DNA of 64,000 nt from Chlamydiales bacterium (GTDB taxonomy: Bacteria; Chlamydiota; Chlamydiia; Chlamydiales; Criblamydiaceae), in the NCBI GenBank assembly GCA_024233575.1, contig JACKPN010000006.1, forward strand, positions 62,001-126,000, in the 5' to 3' direction. Positions 25,778-35,090 of this stretch are shown here, piece after piece (position 1 is the first letter of the stretch; each line of letters opens with the position of its first letter). The notes beneath the pieces are model-generated. The model was given only the letters and a program-made list of their open reading frames with translations. It searched no databases and was not told the DNA's origin. A program made the translations under genes and the position numbers.

Positions 25778-27538
25778 TTAATGATGTGTGCGTACCGGCA
25801 GGGTGATCGTAAAGGTCGTTCCCTTGCCGACTTCAGAATCGACCGTGATCTTGCCAAAATGTTTCTCAATAATCGTTTCTACAAGGGAAAGGCCTAGCCC
25901 TGAACCGCCCATCTTGCGCGAATGCGCCTTATCGACGGTATAAAAGCGATGAAAAATATATGGCAGATCTTCTTTGGGAATGCCGATTCCCTTGTCGCTC
26001 ACCCTGATTTCATACGCTTTGTCAAGTTTCTTGACAGCAACGGTAACGTCCGCCGGAGGTTTGGAATACTTGGCAGCATTGGTCATCAGGTTTGTCATCG
26101 CCATCTCCAGCAGTTCACCATCACCAAGAAGAGAATACTCTTCATTCTCATCGTAAACGACGGTAACTTGCGCATCAGTATAGGCATCGCGAACAACCAT
26201 GGCGCAATTATTAACGATATCGACTAGGTCGCAAGGAAGAATACGCGACTCCGGCAGCTGTTCAATGTCGGCAAGTGTGAGCAGGTCGCGGATCAGCTTG
26301 GTCATCCGATTACAATTATTCACAATTTTTCCTGTTACCAGCGCCATCGTGTCCTGCGGCATCGTCGGATTATCATGAAGGGTTTCTGCAAAACCACGAA
26401 TGATGGTGATAGGAGTTTTCAATTCGTGAGAGGCGTTGGCGATGAAGTCTTTTCGCATCTCATGAATACGGTGATGAATAGTCTTATCTTCCATGACAAG
26501 AACAGCGCCGGTATTCGCCATTTTGGGGGCGGCGATAACGTCAAGAAACAGCTTTTCGCCGTTGATCTTGATCGTCAGCGTATCCGAGAGCGGCGCTCCT
26601 TCTTCCTGGCATTTCTCCAACAGATCATAGATCTTTGACTGCCGTGCAACGATCACTTCTTTACCAACCAGATCGTCCCATCCCATTTCCAAAAACTTCA
26701 GTGCAGTATGGTTGGCATAGGTGACGATATTATTAGTATCGACAGCGATGACGCCCTCGACAAGCGACTCCAGGACCGCGCGTTTTTCGTTGCGCTCGGA
26801 GGTGATCGCATCGATATGATCCTGAATGCGTGCGGATAGTGAGTTAAGGGTATCGGCAAGTTTGGTAAACTCATCACCTTTATTTCTCGACGCCAAGCGG
26901 ATTTCCGGTATCGTCGTTCTCTCTCCTTCCTGATACGGCTTAACAGCGTTGATGATCTCCTGGATCGGGTTGGTCAAATGATAGATGATGAACCAGGTCA
27001 TAGCGGTAAAGAGCAGCAAAATCGCAACGGAAAGTCCTAAGAAGCCAAAAATAAAGTCGGTTGTCAGCTCATTGACATAATTATCAGGAAAGGCTGTACG
27101 GATGACATAGGTCTTGCCGTGGAAATCGAAAGCTTTGGCAAAATAGACGAAACGTTGACCAAGAAGATCAGAGTAGTCCTCGCCGAAAGCCACGCCATTG
27201 CGGAAAGCGTTATTGATTTCAGGCAGCTCCACAACTTCCTCTTGCGAGAAGCGCGGCCCCACAAGGCGCTTCATGTGAGTGTCGTAGATGATCTTCCGTT
27301 CATTGGTAAAGATGCTGACCCTAAAGAAGAGAGAGCTTTTTTCCTCTTTCATCCGACGGATAATAGCGTCATTATTCGCCGCGGACTGAAGCTTGACGAT
27401 GATCTCATCAGCACGATCGCTCATGTTCTTCCTGACGATTTCATTGACCGTGCGCGAAGCAAAAGGGAACATCAGCGCCAGAAAAAGAAGAAAGACGACG
27501 ACGTACGAGATGAAAATCTTTTGTCTAAAACTATACAT
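25778..27538 (-). CDS. PhoR-like sensor histidine kinase
   Basis: 586 residues from ATG 27538: TM1 (~9-27), a periplasmic sensor of about 130 residues, TM2 (~162-187), HAMP, a PAS domain ('EGVIAVDTNNIVTYANHTALKFL'), HisKA with the phospho-acceptor His371 in 'NASHELKTPI', and HATPase_c with N box 'NLMTNAAKYS', 'VSDKGIGIP' and 'GGSGLGLSL'. This is the PhoR/WalK layout. No response-regulator gene is adjacent, so its partner is elsewhere. There is no obvious Shine-Dalgarno. It sits between the barrel gene and the glycosyltransferase that ends the exosortase operon; a functional link is not shown. Confidence 0.9.
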   Translation of the reverse strand: MYSFRQKIFISYVVVFLLFLALMFPFASRTVNEIVRKNMSDRADEIIVKLQSAANNDAIIRRMKEEKSSLFFRVSIFTNERKIIYDTHMKRLVGPRFSQEEVVELPEINNAFRNGVAFGEDYSDLLGQRFVYFAKAFDFHGKTYVIRTAFPDNYVNELTTDFIFGFLGLSVAILLLFTAMTWFIIYHLTNPIQEIINAVKPYQEGERTTIPEIRLASRNKGDEFTKLADTLNSLSARIQDHIDAITSERNEKRAVLESLVEGVIAVDTNNIVTYANHTALKFLEMGWDDLVGKEVIVARQSKIYDLLEKCQEEGAPLSDTLTIKINGEKLFLDVIAAPKMANTGAVLVMEDKTIHHRIHEMRKDFIANASHELKTPITIIRGFAETLHDNPTMPQDTMALVTGKIVNNCNRMTKLIRDLLTLADIEQLPESRILPCDLVDIVNNCAMVVRDAYTDAQVTVVYDENEEYSLLGDGELLEMAMTNLMTNAAKYSKPPADVTVAVKKLDKAYEIRVSDKGIGIPKEDLPYIFHRFYTVDKAHSRKMGGSGLGLSLVETIIEKHFGKITVDSEVGKGTTFTITLPVRTHH

Positions 27539-27596
27539 AATCAACAATTTATCTAACTAATCTCGTTATATCTTATCACAAATAATTAATAAATTG

Positions 27597-28568
27597 TTAT
27601 GCAGAAAAATGATTCCGCCAATAACTCATCTGGCCAAAAAACATTGGAATATGCTGAAAATGAGCGTGTAATGCAAAAAATATCCGTGTCCGTAGATCTT
27701 TTGTGAACCGATCGGCAAGCAGGGCGGTACGAAATACCATGAATCCAATCAGGCAAAAGAAAAAGAAAAGAGGCGCAAGGGTCCCTAGCATCACGATGCC
27801 GGCAAGGGAAAAAAAGAAAATGAATAATAGTCCACTGCCTTTCAACAAGTTATAGTGGGCGCGCCTAAGCCAGAGAGGATCGTCGCTATTTTTATAACGT
27901 TGAGAGATTTCAGCATAAGCGTAGCCTGTACGGAAACAGCGGTTCCAATACTGACTGAAGTGGGTCATCGCCAGATCATGCAAAGTCATCGGCCTGTCGA
28001 CATGCAAAACGATATATCCTTTATTACGGATCTTCCAGCACATATCGGGCTCTTCACCGGCTATAAGAGTCTCATCATAGCCGCCGACCTCTTCAAGGAC
28101 GCTGCGACGGATCAAGGCATCGCCGCCGCAATATTCTACGGGACCGAATGACCATATCCAGTCGAGATCCAAAGCGCGATTATAAGGTGAAGCATCAGGA
28201 TACTCCTCACGGCGGATGCCGCAAATAACAGCAACTCCTTCATCAACAAAATCCGGAAGAGTATCGACAACAAAATTGGGATCGACAACGGTATCGCCAT
28301 CAAGAAAGAAAATGAATTCACCCTTTGCAGCTTTCCATCCTGCATTTCTACCAACGGATGCTGTAGAAATAGGAGGTTTAACAATAAGGGTCGTCACACC
28401 TAAGGCGCGAGCTATATCAGCGCTGCCATCCGTTGATGATGAGTCGACATAAAAAACCTCCATGCCTCCATTAGGTTGGCGCATGGCAAGCACAGACTCA
28501 ATGCACCGCTTAAGGCGCGATCCTCCGTTGCGGCCGATGATGACGACAGAGACTTTCGGCTCAGACAT
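27597..28568 (-). CDS. Family 2 glycosyltransferase (exosortase operon)
   Basis: GT-A fold glycosyltransferase of 323 residues starting at ATG 28568. Motifs: 'VSVVIIGRNGGSRLKRCIESV', 'VFYVDSSSTDGSADIA', the DxD-like 'FLDGDTVVD', and 'LIAGEEPDMCWKIRNKGY' with the ED acceptor/catalytic acid region. The C terminus has hydrophobic helices (~235-290), so the enzyme is probably tethered at the inner membrane. Its start overlaps the EpsI-like stop by 8 nt, placing it last in the operon TPR-TPR-exosortase-membrane protein-EpsI-GT2. I infer a role in building the polysaccharide or glycosylating the sorted protein. Confidence 0.88.
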   Translation of the reverse strand: MSEPKVSVVIIGRNGGSRLKRCIESVLAMRQPNGGMEVFYVDSSSTDGSADIARALGVTTLIVKPPISTASVGRNAGWKAAKGEFIFFLDGDTVVDPNFVVDTLPDFVDEGVAVICGIRREEYPDASPYNRALDLDWIWSFGPVEYCGGDALIRRSVLEEVGGYDETLIAGEEPDMCWKIRNKGYIVLHVDRPMTLHDLAMTHFSQYWNRCFRTGYAYAEISQRYKNSDDPLWLRRAHYNLLKGSGLLFIFFFSLAGIVMLGTLAPLFFFFCLIGFMVFRTALLADRFTKDLRTRIFFALHAHFQHIPMFFGQMSYWRNHFSA

Positions 28569-29148
28569 GGAACAACGCGGGAAAATCAATCTCAAGGTCT
28601 TCTAGGTTGATGTTGCTGCCATTAATGGGCTGGACAAGAATCAACACTGGCTCAGGTCCGGATGCTCCCAATGTTAACCGCCGCACTGTCGACTGCCACC
28701 AATAACGCATCGGAGATGTATAGTTGCCGTTCTGATCCGAGAACCAGAAAAGCGCCTGTTTTTCCTCGTCATCACGCTTGATGTGGAGCAGCGTCGCATC
28801 GCCATGGGGAATTTTCACATCTTCAGAGCTGAGTATCTCCCAACCTGCACCGCGAAAGCAGTAATAAGGATCATGAACAACGTGGCGATTTTTCGTCCCG
28901 TCAAGGATCGTGATGAACATCATCTGTTTGCCCACTCGATAGATTCTCTTAACGACGTTGACCCCAGCAAAGAACTTTTCCTCAAAAGGAGTCAAGAACA
29001 ACTCCTTGCCTTCAAAGCCTGAACCGTTGAGCGGCAATGCTTCGATGCGGTTTTTCGCATCCGGCAACGGATAAAATTGCCAAACGATGCCGAGAAGCAC
29101 CGAAGCGATAAAGAATGTCCATAATAGGATGCGTGCTGATGCTTTCAT
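28561..29148 (-). CDS. EpsI-like exosortase-associated protein
   Basis: 195 residues starting at ATG 29148, with GGAGG upstream; the in-frame upstream codons overlap the previous gene and look non-coding. An N-terminal signal-anchor (ILLWTFFIASVLLGIVW) is followed by a periplasmic domain with 'VVHDPYYCFRGAGWEI', which matches the 'H-P..C..G.GW' signature of the EpsI/DUF3485 family that accompanies exosortases. Family members occur as separate proteins or as C-terminal extensions of the exosortase; here it is separate. Overlaps of 4 nt with the preceding gene and 8 nt with the following gene show tight coupling. Confidence 0.8.
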   Translation of the reverse strand: MKASARILLWTFFIASVLLGIVWQFYPLPDAKNRIEALPLNGSGFEGKELFLTPFEEKFFAGVNVVKRIYRVGKQMMFITILDGTKNRHVVHDPYYCFRGAGWEILSSEDVKIPHGDATLLHIKRDDEEKQALFWFSDQNGNYTSPMRYWWQSTVRRLTLGASGPEPVLILVQPINGSNINLEDLEIDFPALFHV

Positions 29149-29612
29149 CGTTTCCTCCACATGACGATGAGTGCCCATAGCGCTGCTGCGACTGCTAAGA
29201 TAATCCGCACGGGCACGATAATTGAGGGAAAAACATAGCTCCCTACCCACCCTAGAGCAGGCATCCAGGAGAGCGAACCGGCAATCCAAGCGAGAAAGGG
29301 CCATTGCCAGGGAATGAGAGCAGAAAGAGCAAAGGCAAACCCAAAATAGTTCAACGTATTGAAAGAGCCCATCTGCCCAAAAAGAACAAGGATAAGCGCT
29401 ATCCAAATCGGGAAGCTGTTCCATTTGACTTCAGGTTTGGTAATGAAGTAGTGAAGCCAAAAAAGTGGTATAGGAAGCATCCAAACCAAAAACGCAGCCC
29501 AACTGTACAGCACGAGTGGAGCCCCTACCCAGTGGCTGAAGAGTATCGACGACTGCCATGCAGAGTAGAGAATTACAGCAAAAGCGAGCAGCAGGGAAGA
29601 TAATCGATTCAA
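29145..29612 (-). CDS. Small multi-pass membrane protein between exosortase and EpsI
   Basis: 155 residues, about four transmembrane helices, many Trp residues, short loops and a basic C-terminal end (WRKR). The start codon is TTG at 29612, supported by an AGGAGG ribosome-binding site 5-6 nt upstream and by its position directly after the exosortase stop. Not recognised. Its place inside the exosortase-EpsI pair, with coupled translation on both sides, argues for a dedicated accessory factor of this exosortase subtype. Confidence 0.7.
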   Translation of the reverse strand: MNRLSSLLLAFAVILYSAWQSSILFSHWVGAPLVLYSWAAFLVWMLPIPLFWLHYFITKPEVKWNSFPIWIALILVLFGQMGSFNTLNYFGFAFALSALIPWQWPFLAWIAGSLSWMPALGWVGSYVFPSIIVPVRIILAVAAALWALIVMWRKR

Positions 29613-30413
29613 TTATCCCTCCTCGCTTTTTGGTGCTTGAAAAGAAAGAATAGTCCAACAAAGACCGAACATTACTAGAATGATCGACCAACCGCCCCAC
29701 GTATGGAAAGCGCCTGTAGCAAAATCGGGGCTGACGGCAAGCGCGGCGATGATGATTGCAATGACTCTGATCGTGTTAGCCACCCATGCTATGCCTATCA
29801 AGACAGGGATATTCCACCAGTAGCGCGATGTATGTCCTAATAACAGGTAATTGGCGACAGAGCCTGCAATCAGCATCGACTGCAAAGTGTTCAGCCCTGC
29901 ACACGCCACATCGACAGAGATTGGCAGTTGATTGATCAGCAGGTTGGTGCCCTCCTGCTCTACTGAAAAACCGAAAAAATGAAAAACATGTGCCGTCACA
30001 TTGGCGCCTGACAGGCGGAACCACCAGCCAATACGGTCGGCGTCTAGAGCAACCCATGGAAATCCCATCAACGGCAAAATCAGAAGCTTGCAAATTCTGT
30101 CGTGCATTGATGGATCGGTCCTTTCTTGGATCCAACTCCACAGCAGCATCGTCCATCCAATCGTAAGAAGAACGGTAGAATTCAGGGGTATGCCGACAAG
30201 CATAACAACCACACCTATGATCAGCCAAGGGAGTGACACCGGAACATCACTAGTACGGAGCTGCCACGGTGCCGCTAGAAAGATGAAAAGCGGCATGGCA
30301 ACAATGATAGGAATGGTATCGTCAGACGTGGAAAGCCAGCTGAGATCACGCAGCCAAATAAAAAGCGCAAGAAAGATCAGAGCAGCGAGAATAAGGTTAT
30401 CTTTGAAAGTCAC
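29613..30413 (-). CDS. Exosortase (transpeptidase-like membrane protein)
   Basis: Multi-pass membrane protein of 266 residues (GTG 30413, GGAG 7 nt upstream). The proposed exosortase/archaeosortase catalytic triad is present in order: Cys171 in 'VACAGLNTLQSML', Arg216 in 'WVANTIRVIAI' and His237 in 'FHTWGGWS'. The family cleaves PEP-CTERM tails of exported proteins and is linked to exopolysaccharide loci. About eight hydrophobic segments are visible. The matching substrate (PEP-CTERM protein at 36084-36911), EpsI-like protein and glycosyltransferases are all nearby, so the system looks complete. A longer frame from GTG 30440 exists but has no ribosome-binding site as good. Confidence 0.88.
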   Translation of the reverse strand: MTFKDNLILAALIFLALFIWLRDLSWLSTSDDTIPIIVAMPLFIFLAAPWQLRTSDVPVSLPWLIIGVVVMLVGIPLNSTVLLTIGWTMLLWSWIQERTDPSMHDRICKLLILPLMGFPWVALDADRIGWWFRLSGANVTAHVFHFFGFSVEQEGTNLLINQLPISVDVACAGLNTLQSMLIAGSVANYLLLGHTSRYWWNIPVLIGIAWVANTIRVIAIIIAALAVSPDFATGAFHTWGGWSIILVMFGLCWTILSFQAPKSEEG

Positions 30414-32445
30414 CCATCTTCTCCCGATTCTCTGGAACACCGCCTTTTTGCTCTTGGTCGATCCTAATCAAATTCTCCCGCAGCAGCGTATTATTGGGAT
30501 ATTCTTTGAGCAGTTCAATCGTCAACTGACGTGCGCGCGCCCAGTTTTTTTCCGCGTAGGCTTTGCGTGCTAAGTAGGATTTTGCTTCCGACGACTGGTC
30601 GACTATCGATTCATAAAGTTGGTTAGCCAAGGTGCTATTCCCTTCAAGAAGAGCGATACGCGCTAGCGTTTCTTTGCCCTGGACGCTGTCACGAAGCATC
30701 CAATTATTATTGATCTCTTCTTTGGCTTTATCATACTCCTTTCTTTCCAGGTAGATAAGGCTGACGAGCCACGCGGCGCGCTGACCGATCTCATTGTTCA
30801 GATGGTCCAGCTGTTGCAGCTGTTCGATGGCAGCATCCGGGCTGTTTTCTGCGATATACAGCTCCCCGATCAGCAACGACAGCTCCGGTGTAGATTTCTG
30901 TGATTTAGCAAAGTCCAATGCGTCAAGAGGGCTGCGATTGAAGCGGATCGCTTGCGTGAAACCATATGCCACCCAATTTGGGAAGTCGGCAGGAATAGCT
31001 TTTGTCTTCATTAACGAGATCGCTGTCTCAAGCCACCCTGTTGCAAGAAACGCCGACGGTATCGCCAGATCGCTCTTCAAAAATTTGTCCATCTCTTCAG
31101 GAACAGAAAAGGCTGTACCCTGGCTTTTTTCATCTTTCACAAGCTGGCGGATTTGTGCTAGAAACGGGTGTGCCGTATCGTTAAGCGGACGCTCGAAGGC
31201 TGTACGTTCTTTCGGTGTAATCGCCAGTCCGTGTCCGTCAACATTGAACGTACCAAACTCTTGGTAAGTCAGGAGCAGCTTGAGCAGCAGCTCCAATTCT
31301 GGATTCCATGTTTGTTCAGCAAAAGGGTTGTAAGCGAGGAGATTGCGGGCAGTTTGACGATCACCCTCTTTCAGTGCGGAAATCAAGCGCAGCCAATAGG
31401 TCGCCTGCTGGCGATTCAGGTACTGCTTTCCATTAGGCACTGCATCAAACTCTTTATCGCTCCAATACTGCCATGGCTTAAGGTTGATGAGGTACTCGAT
31501 CAACGGATGGAGCTGACCGGGAGGGATATCTTGTTCTTTCCAATCAAGTTCAGCAGGGATGGCTACCTTATTCCAAAACCACGCCTTAAGCCAAATATCA
31601 TCCAGGGTTGTCCCTTTTTTTATAGTTTCAACAAGAACCCCAAGAGCCTGTCGATACTTGCCATTTCTAATGAAAAAATCGGCAAGTTCGTTGCGCAGTT
31701 GTTCATTGTCAGGGTTATCTCTCACGGCAGAAAGATATTCCGAAAGAGCAAGGTCGTCTTTACCTATCCCCTCAAGAAGCCTAGCTCGATAGAGGCGTAG
31801 ATTGATGTTATTAGGATCCTTGTTCATTGCCTCAGTGAAATAGTCCCATGATTTTTTCGGATCTTCTGAAAGATACATGAGCGCAAGGCGCACGAGGCGC
31901 CCTGTGTCCTTATGCCCCTGGAACTCTTTGGACTTTAGGAGGTTAATTGCCTCTAAACGATTGCCATCAAGGACGAGTTTATCAGCATCAAGAACAAGCC
32001 AACTATAGTCCATCGTCTCTTTGCCGCGCCATTGATTGCGCAGCTCTTCGAACTCTAACCCCTTGCCTGTCAGTATAAAAGCATCTCCAACCATCAAAAC
32101 GGCCTTCTCATGGTTTTCGAAGGCTTCAGGACGGTATTCGTAAAGAATGACAAGCTGGGGAGTATCGAGGGTTTCAACGCTGGCTTCAATAAAGAGATCC
32201 ATCCAACGCTTTCCGTCTTGACTGTTGCTCTCAATTTCTTGGCGATGTTTCCTGATGATATTTAGAGATTTAGCAGGGTTCCCCTCATCGAGAAGTTTTT
32301 TTGCTGTTGTGTAATCCTCGTCAGCGAGCTGCTCAAGTGTTCCTGCCGGGCGGAAAATCTGCTTCGCTCCCGGCATATAAACCAAACCGACAAGGATAGC
32401 GACGGCACAGGCAATGAGAAGAATGACTAAACCAAATTTGCGCAT
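30397..32445 (-). CDS. Membrane-anchored TPR protein 1
   Basis: 682 residues from ATG 32445: an N-terminal signal-anchor helix (FGLVILLIACAVAILVGLVYM) and then tandem tetratricopeptide-like helices throughout, e.g. 'DEDYTTAKKLLDEGNPAKSLNIIRKH' (landmark) and 'NDPNNINLRLYRARLLEGIGKDDLALSEYLSA'-type units. Clearly paralogous to the next upstream gene: same length class, same anchor and the same order of helices, including 'EDYxKAKxLxEKGNP'. The 3' end overlaps the exosortase start by 17 nt. TPR proteins (PrsT-like) are common partners of exosortase/EPS loci, probably as scaffolds for polysaccharide or protein export. Confidence 0.8.
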   Translation of the reverse strand: MRKFGLVILLIACAVAILVGLVYMPGAKQIFRPAGTLEQLADEDYTTAKKLLDEGNPAKSLNIIRKHRQEIESNSQDGKRWMDLFIEASVETLDTPQLVILYEYRPEAFENHEKAVLMVGDAFILTGKGLEFEELRNQWRGKETMDYSWLVLDADKLVLDGNRLEAINLLKSKEFQGHKDTGRLVRLALMYLSEDPKKSWDYFTEAMNKDPNNINLRLYRARLLEGIGKDDLALSEYLSAVRDNPDNEQLRNELADFFIRNGKYRQALGVLVETIKKGTTLDDIWLKAWFWNKVAIPAELDWKEQDIPPGQLHPLIEYLINLKPWQYWSDKEFDAVPNGKQYLNRQQATYWLRLISALKEGDRQTARNLLAYNPFAEQTWNPELELLLKLLLTYQEFGTFNVDGHGLAITPKERTAFERPLNDTAHPFLAQIRQLVKDEKSQGTAFSVPEEMDKFLKSDLAIPSAFLATGWLETAISLMKTKAIPADFPNWVAYGFTQAIRFNRSPLDALDFAKSQKSTPELSLLIGELYIAENSPDAAIEQLQQLDHLNNEIGQRAAWLVSLIYLERKEYDKAKEEINNNWMLRDSVQGKETLARIALLEGNSTLANQLYESIVDQSSEAKSYLARKAYAEKNWARARQLTIELLKEYPNNTLLRENLIRIDQEQKGGVPENREKMGDFQR

Positions 32446-32584
32446 GGAACACCCCATTTCAAAACTACTGACATTAAATAACGCATTACAGAGGTTACCA
32501 CCTCTACAGAAAGGTCATTCATAACCTATTTCTACGCCAATGTAAATTAATTATTTTTCACAATAGCTAATAGCTAGAATTTTT

Positions 32585-32610
32585 TTATACCGAAAATGAT
32601 TCAAGAATCG
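32585..32610. repeat. Half copy of a 38-bp palindromic repeat
   Basis: 26 bases, ttataccgaaaatgattcaa followed by gaatcg, are identical to the left arm and loop of the complete palindrome at 48493-48530. The right arm is missing here. It lies 2 nt beyond the stop codon of the second TPR gene, within the 155-bp gap between the two TPR genes. Confidence 0.75.
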
Positions 32611-32612
32611 GT

Positions 32613-34844
32613 TTACCCAGGAGTATTCTGCACTTCGTATCCGGGGGGTGGAGGTGGGTAGTAATCGAGGCCCGCAGGCAGCTTCCAGCAATTGCGGCAG
32701 CGGGCATTAGGATGCGTGCGGTAATAGTTCTCCCATCCTTTGCGCCTGTCGCGCAACACTTGCCAGCGATTACGGTCCCACAGAGAGGGTCCATCATCGC
32801 GCCGCTCGGCAATGTCTTCTTCGTCGCTGCTATCACCAATTACACTGACTAGAGCTTTCTCCTCAACAGTACCAGGAGGGGCAGCATTGATGTGAGTTGC
32901 TTTATTCTTCTCTTTCTCGATTTGAATCCGCATCTCCTGCAGCCGGATATTCAACGGGTTCTGTTTTATCAAGATATTTGCGATCCTTTCCGCTTCATCC
33001 CAGTTTTTTACAGTGATCGCTTTCTGCAGAAAATAGTACTGGGCCGCTTCCGACTGATCAACAATTTCTTCGTAGATCTTTTCTGCACTGCCTGTATCGC
33101 CTTCCAGAATTGCCAGATGCGCCATGGCCTCTTTTCCAAGAACATCGTCAATCAGCATGGGATTTTCTTTGACTACCCTCTTCGCTTCTTCGTAATTGCC
33201 TTGCTGTGCCTCGACACCGCTAACAAGCAAAGCTGCCCGCATTCCGACAGCATCAGATTGCGATACAAGTGGCATTAACTTTTCCAAAGCTGCAGAAGGA
33301 TTGCCCGATTCTAGCAACAGCTCGCCGATCAAAAGCTGCATGGCAGGTGTTTGCTCCTGTTTCAGAGCAAAGTCCAAAGCTATCTGATTGCCACGCTCAT
33401 AACGAAGGGCTTGTACCAACCCGAATGCCAGCCAATCCGGGTACTCTTTAGTGACAATCGCTAGTTTGTTGAACTGCAAGGCAGCCTCAAGCCATCCGGA
33501 TGCCAGAAAGAGGGCGGTATAGATCTCATCGCTCTTCAACAGACTCAACACTTTAGGATCCACTTCCTCAGATTTTCCGGAAGCAATCTGCTTCAACTCT
33601 TTGAACAGCTGATGTTCCTGGCTTTTATCAAAAAAAGCGGTATTGACCTGACCCTGTTTTTCTGGGATATCGCCAACGGCTCCGCGATACTGCAACACGA
33701 ATTTCAATGCTTCCAAAATACGAGGGTCCCAACTTTGTTCCTGAAAAGGATTATAAATCAAAAGCTTCCACGCTTCAGACTCATGATTATCTTTAAGATG
33801 CTGGAGGAGGCGCAGCCAAAACGTGGACTGCTGATATTGGAGATAATGCTTGTTGCCGAGGATGCTATCGAATGCCTTATCGTCCCAATACACTCCCGGC
33901 GGCAGCTGCTGAAAATAGAGGATCAAAGGAGTTAGCTCCCCAACCGTGGGATAAATCTCATCCCACTGTATTCCTGAAGGATGAGCTACGCGACTCCAGA
34001 ACCATGCTTTTATCCAGTCTTGCTCGGAGCCTGTGAGCTCCAGTCCCTCTTTCCATGTTTGGATCGCCCAAGCCAACTGTCCATGGCGAAAATAAAAATC
34101 GGCAAGCTGATCCAGCAAAGCCTCATCGTTGGGGTTGCTCTGCCACGCGGCTATGTACTCGGCCCTTGCCATGGCGAGCTTGCCGATCCTCTCTAAAATC
34201 TGCGCACGGAAAGAGCGGATATCGCTATTGCCGGGATCCTTCTCCATAGCTTCGCGCAGGTAGTTCCAAGATTTCTCCAGATCCACATTTGCGCTGAGCA
34301 GCGCCAAACGCAGCAAGCGCGGGACATCTTGATTTCCTTCAAATGTTCGCGATAGCAGGTGGTTGACAGCCTCGTTTTGTTTGCCCTCTTTGACTAGAGC
34401 GTCGGCATCAAGAAGAAACCATATCTGTTGTTGGTCGGAGCTATCGGCCCATTTTTTTCGCAGCTGCCGATACCCGTCGACCTTTTCCTGAGCAAGCAGA
34501 GCCTGCCCAACTTGGGTCGCGGCTTCTTCGTCATTTTCAAATCCTTCGGGAAACTGCTGGTAGAGAAGCAATAGATAGGCGCCGTTATTCGGTATTGTCT
34601 TGAGAGCTTGAATCGTCAATACCAGCCAATTTTGCTCGGGCATCTCCTGGGCATTTGAACGAAATAAGTCCCGATATTTGTTGATGGTCCCCAAGGCAGC
34701 TTTGGGGTTGCCTTTTTCGATGAGAGCCTTTGCTTTGCGATAATCTTCGTCAGCAGTATTCTCTTTGGGAAAAACAAAAAGGAGTAACAAGAAAGCAATA
34801 CACGCGACGATGAGACAAGCAGGTCCGATCCAGAATTTTTTCAT
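32613..34844 (-). CDS. Membrane-anchored TPR protein 2
   Basis: 743 residues: an N-terminal anchor (GPACLIVACIAFLLLLFVF), TPR-like helix pairs to about residue 640, then a low-complexity acidic linker ('GDSSDEEDIAERRDDG') and a C-terminal tail with 'CRNC' and the run 'YYPPPPPGYE'. The first ~640 residues parallel TPR protein 1, consistent with tandem duplication; the Cys/Pro tail is unique to this copy. It is the first gene of the exosortase operon. Its upstream region (34845-35090) is AT-rich and shared with a divergent coiled-coil gene; I could not identify a convincing promoter there. Confidence 0.8.
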   Translation of the reverse strand: MKKFWIGPACLIVACIAFLLLLFVFPKENTADEDYRKAKALIEKGNPKAALGTINKYRDLFRSNAQEMPEQNWLVLTIQALKTIPNNGAYLLLLYQQFPEGFENDEEAATQVGQALLAQEKVDGYRQLRKKWADSSDQQQIWFLLDADALVKEGKQNEAVNHLLSRTFEGNQDVPRLLRLALLSANVDLEKSWNYLREAMEKDPGNSDIRSFRAQILERIGKLAMARAEYIAAWQSNPNDEALLDQLADFYFRHGQLAWAIQTWKEGLELTGSEQDWIKAWFWSRVAHPSGIQWDEIYPTVGELTPLILYFQQLPPGVYWDDKAFDSILGNKHYLQYQQSTFWLRLLQHLKDNHESEAWKLLIYNPFQEQSWDPRILEALKFVLQYRGAVGDIPEKQGQVNTAFFDKSQEHQLFKELKQIASGKSEEVDPKVLSLLKSDEIYTALFLASGWLEAALQFNKLAIVTKEYPDWLAFGLVQALRYERGNQIALDFALKQEQTPAMQLLIGELLLESGNPSAALEKLMPLVSQSDAVGMRAALLVSGVEAQQGNYEEAKRVVKENPMLIDDVLGKEAMAHLAILEGDTGSAEKIYEEIVDQSEAAQYYFLQKAITVKNWDEAERIANILIKQNPLNIRLQEMRIQIEKEKNKATHINAAPPGTVEEKALVSVIGDSSDEEDIAERRDDGPSLWDRNRWQVLRDRRKGWENYYRTHPNARCRNCWKLPAGLDYYPPPPPGYEVQNTPG

Positions 34845-35090
34845 TAGAAATATACCCGGTAATAGATACGCACAGTCTCTTTGTAATGAAAGACGACAAT
34901 TTGTTGTAGAAAAAACCGATCAAGTAAATTTTCTCGCGGTGTTTTCCAAGAAAAAATGTACAATATAACGCAGCTCGGTTGATTATTGACTAGTAAACAC
35001 CCTATGCTATGGGCGAGGAAAAAAGTAAGTGTGAAAAGAAAAATATGCATGATCTGACAGGATGGAATTAATATATAAATGGAGGAACTG

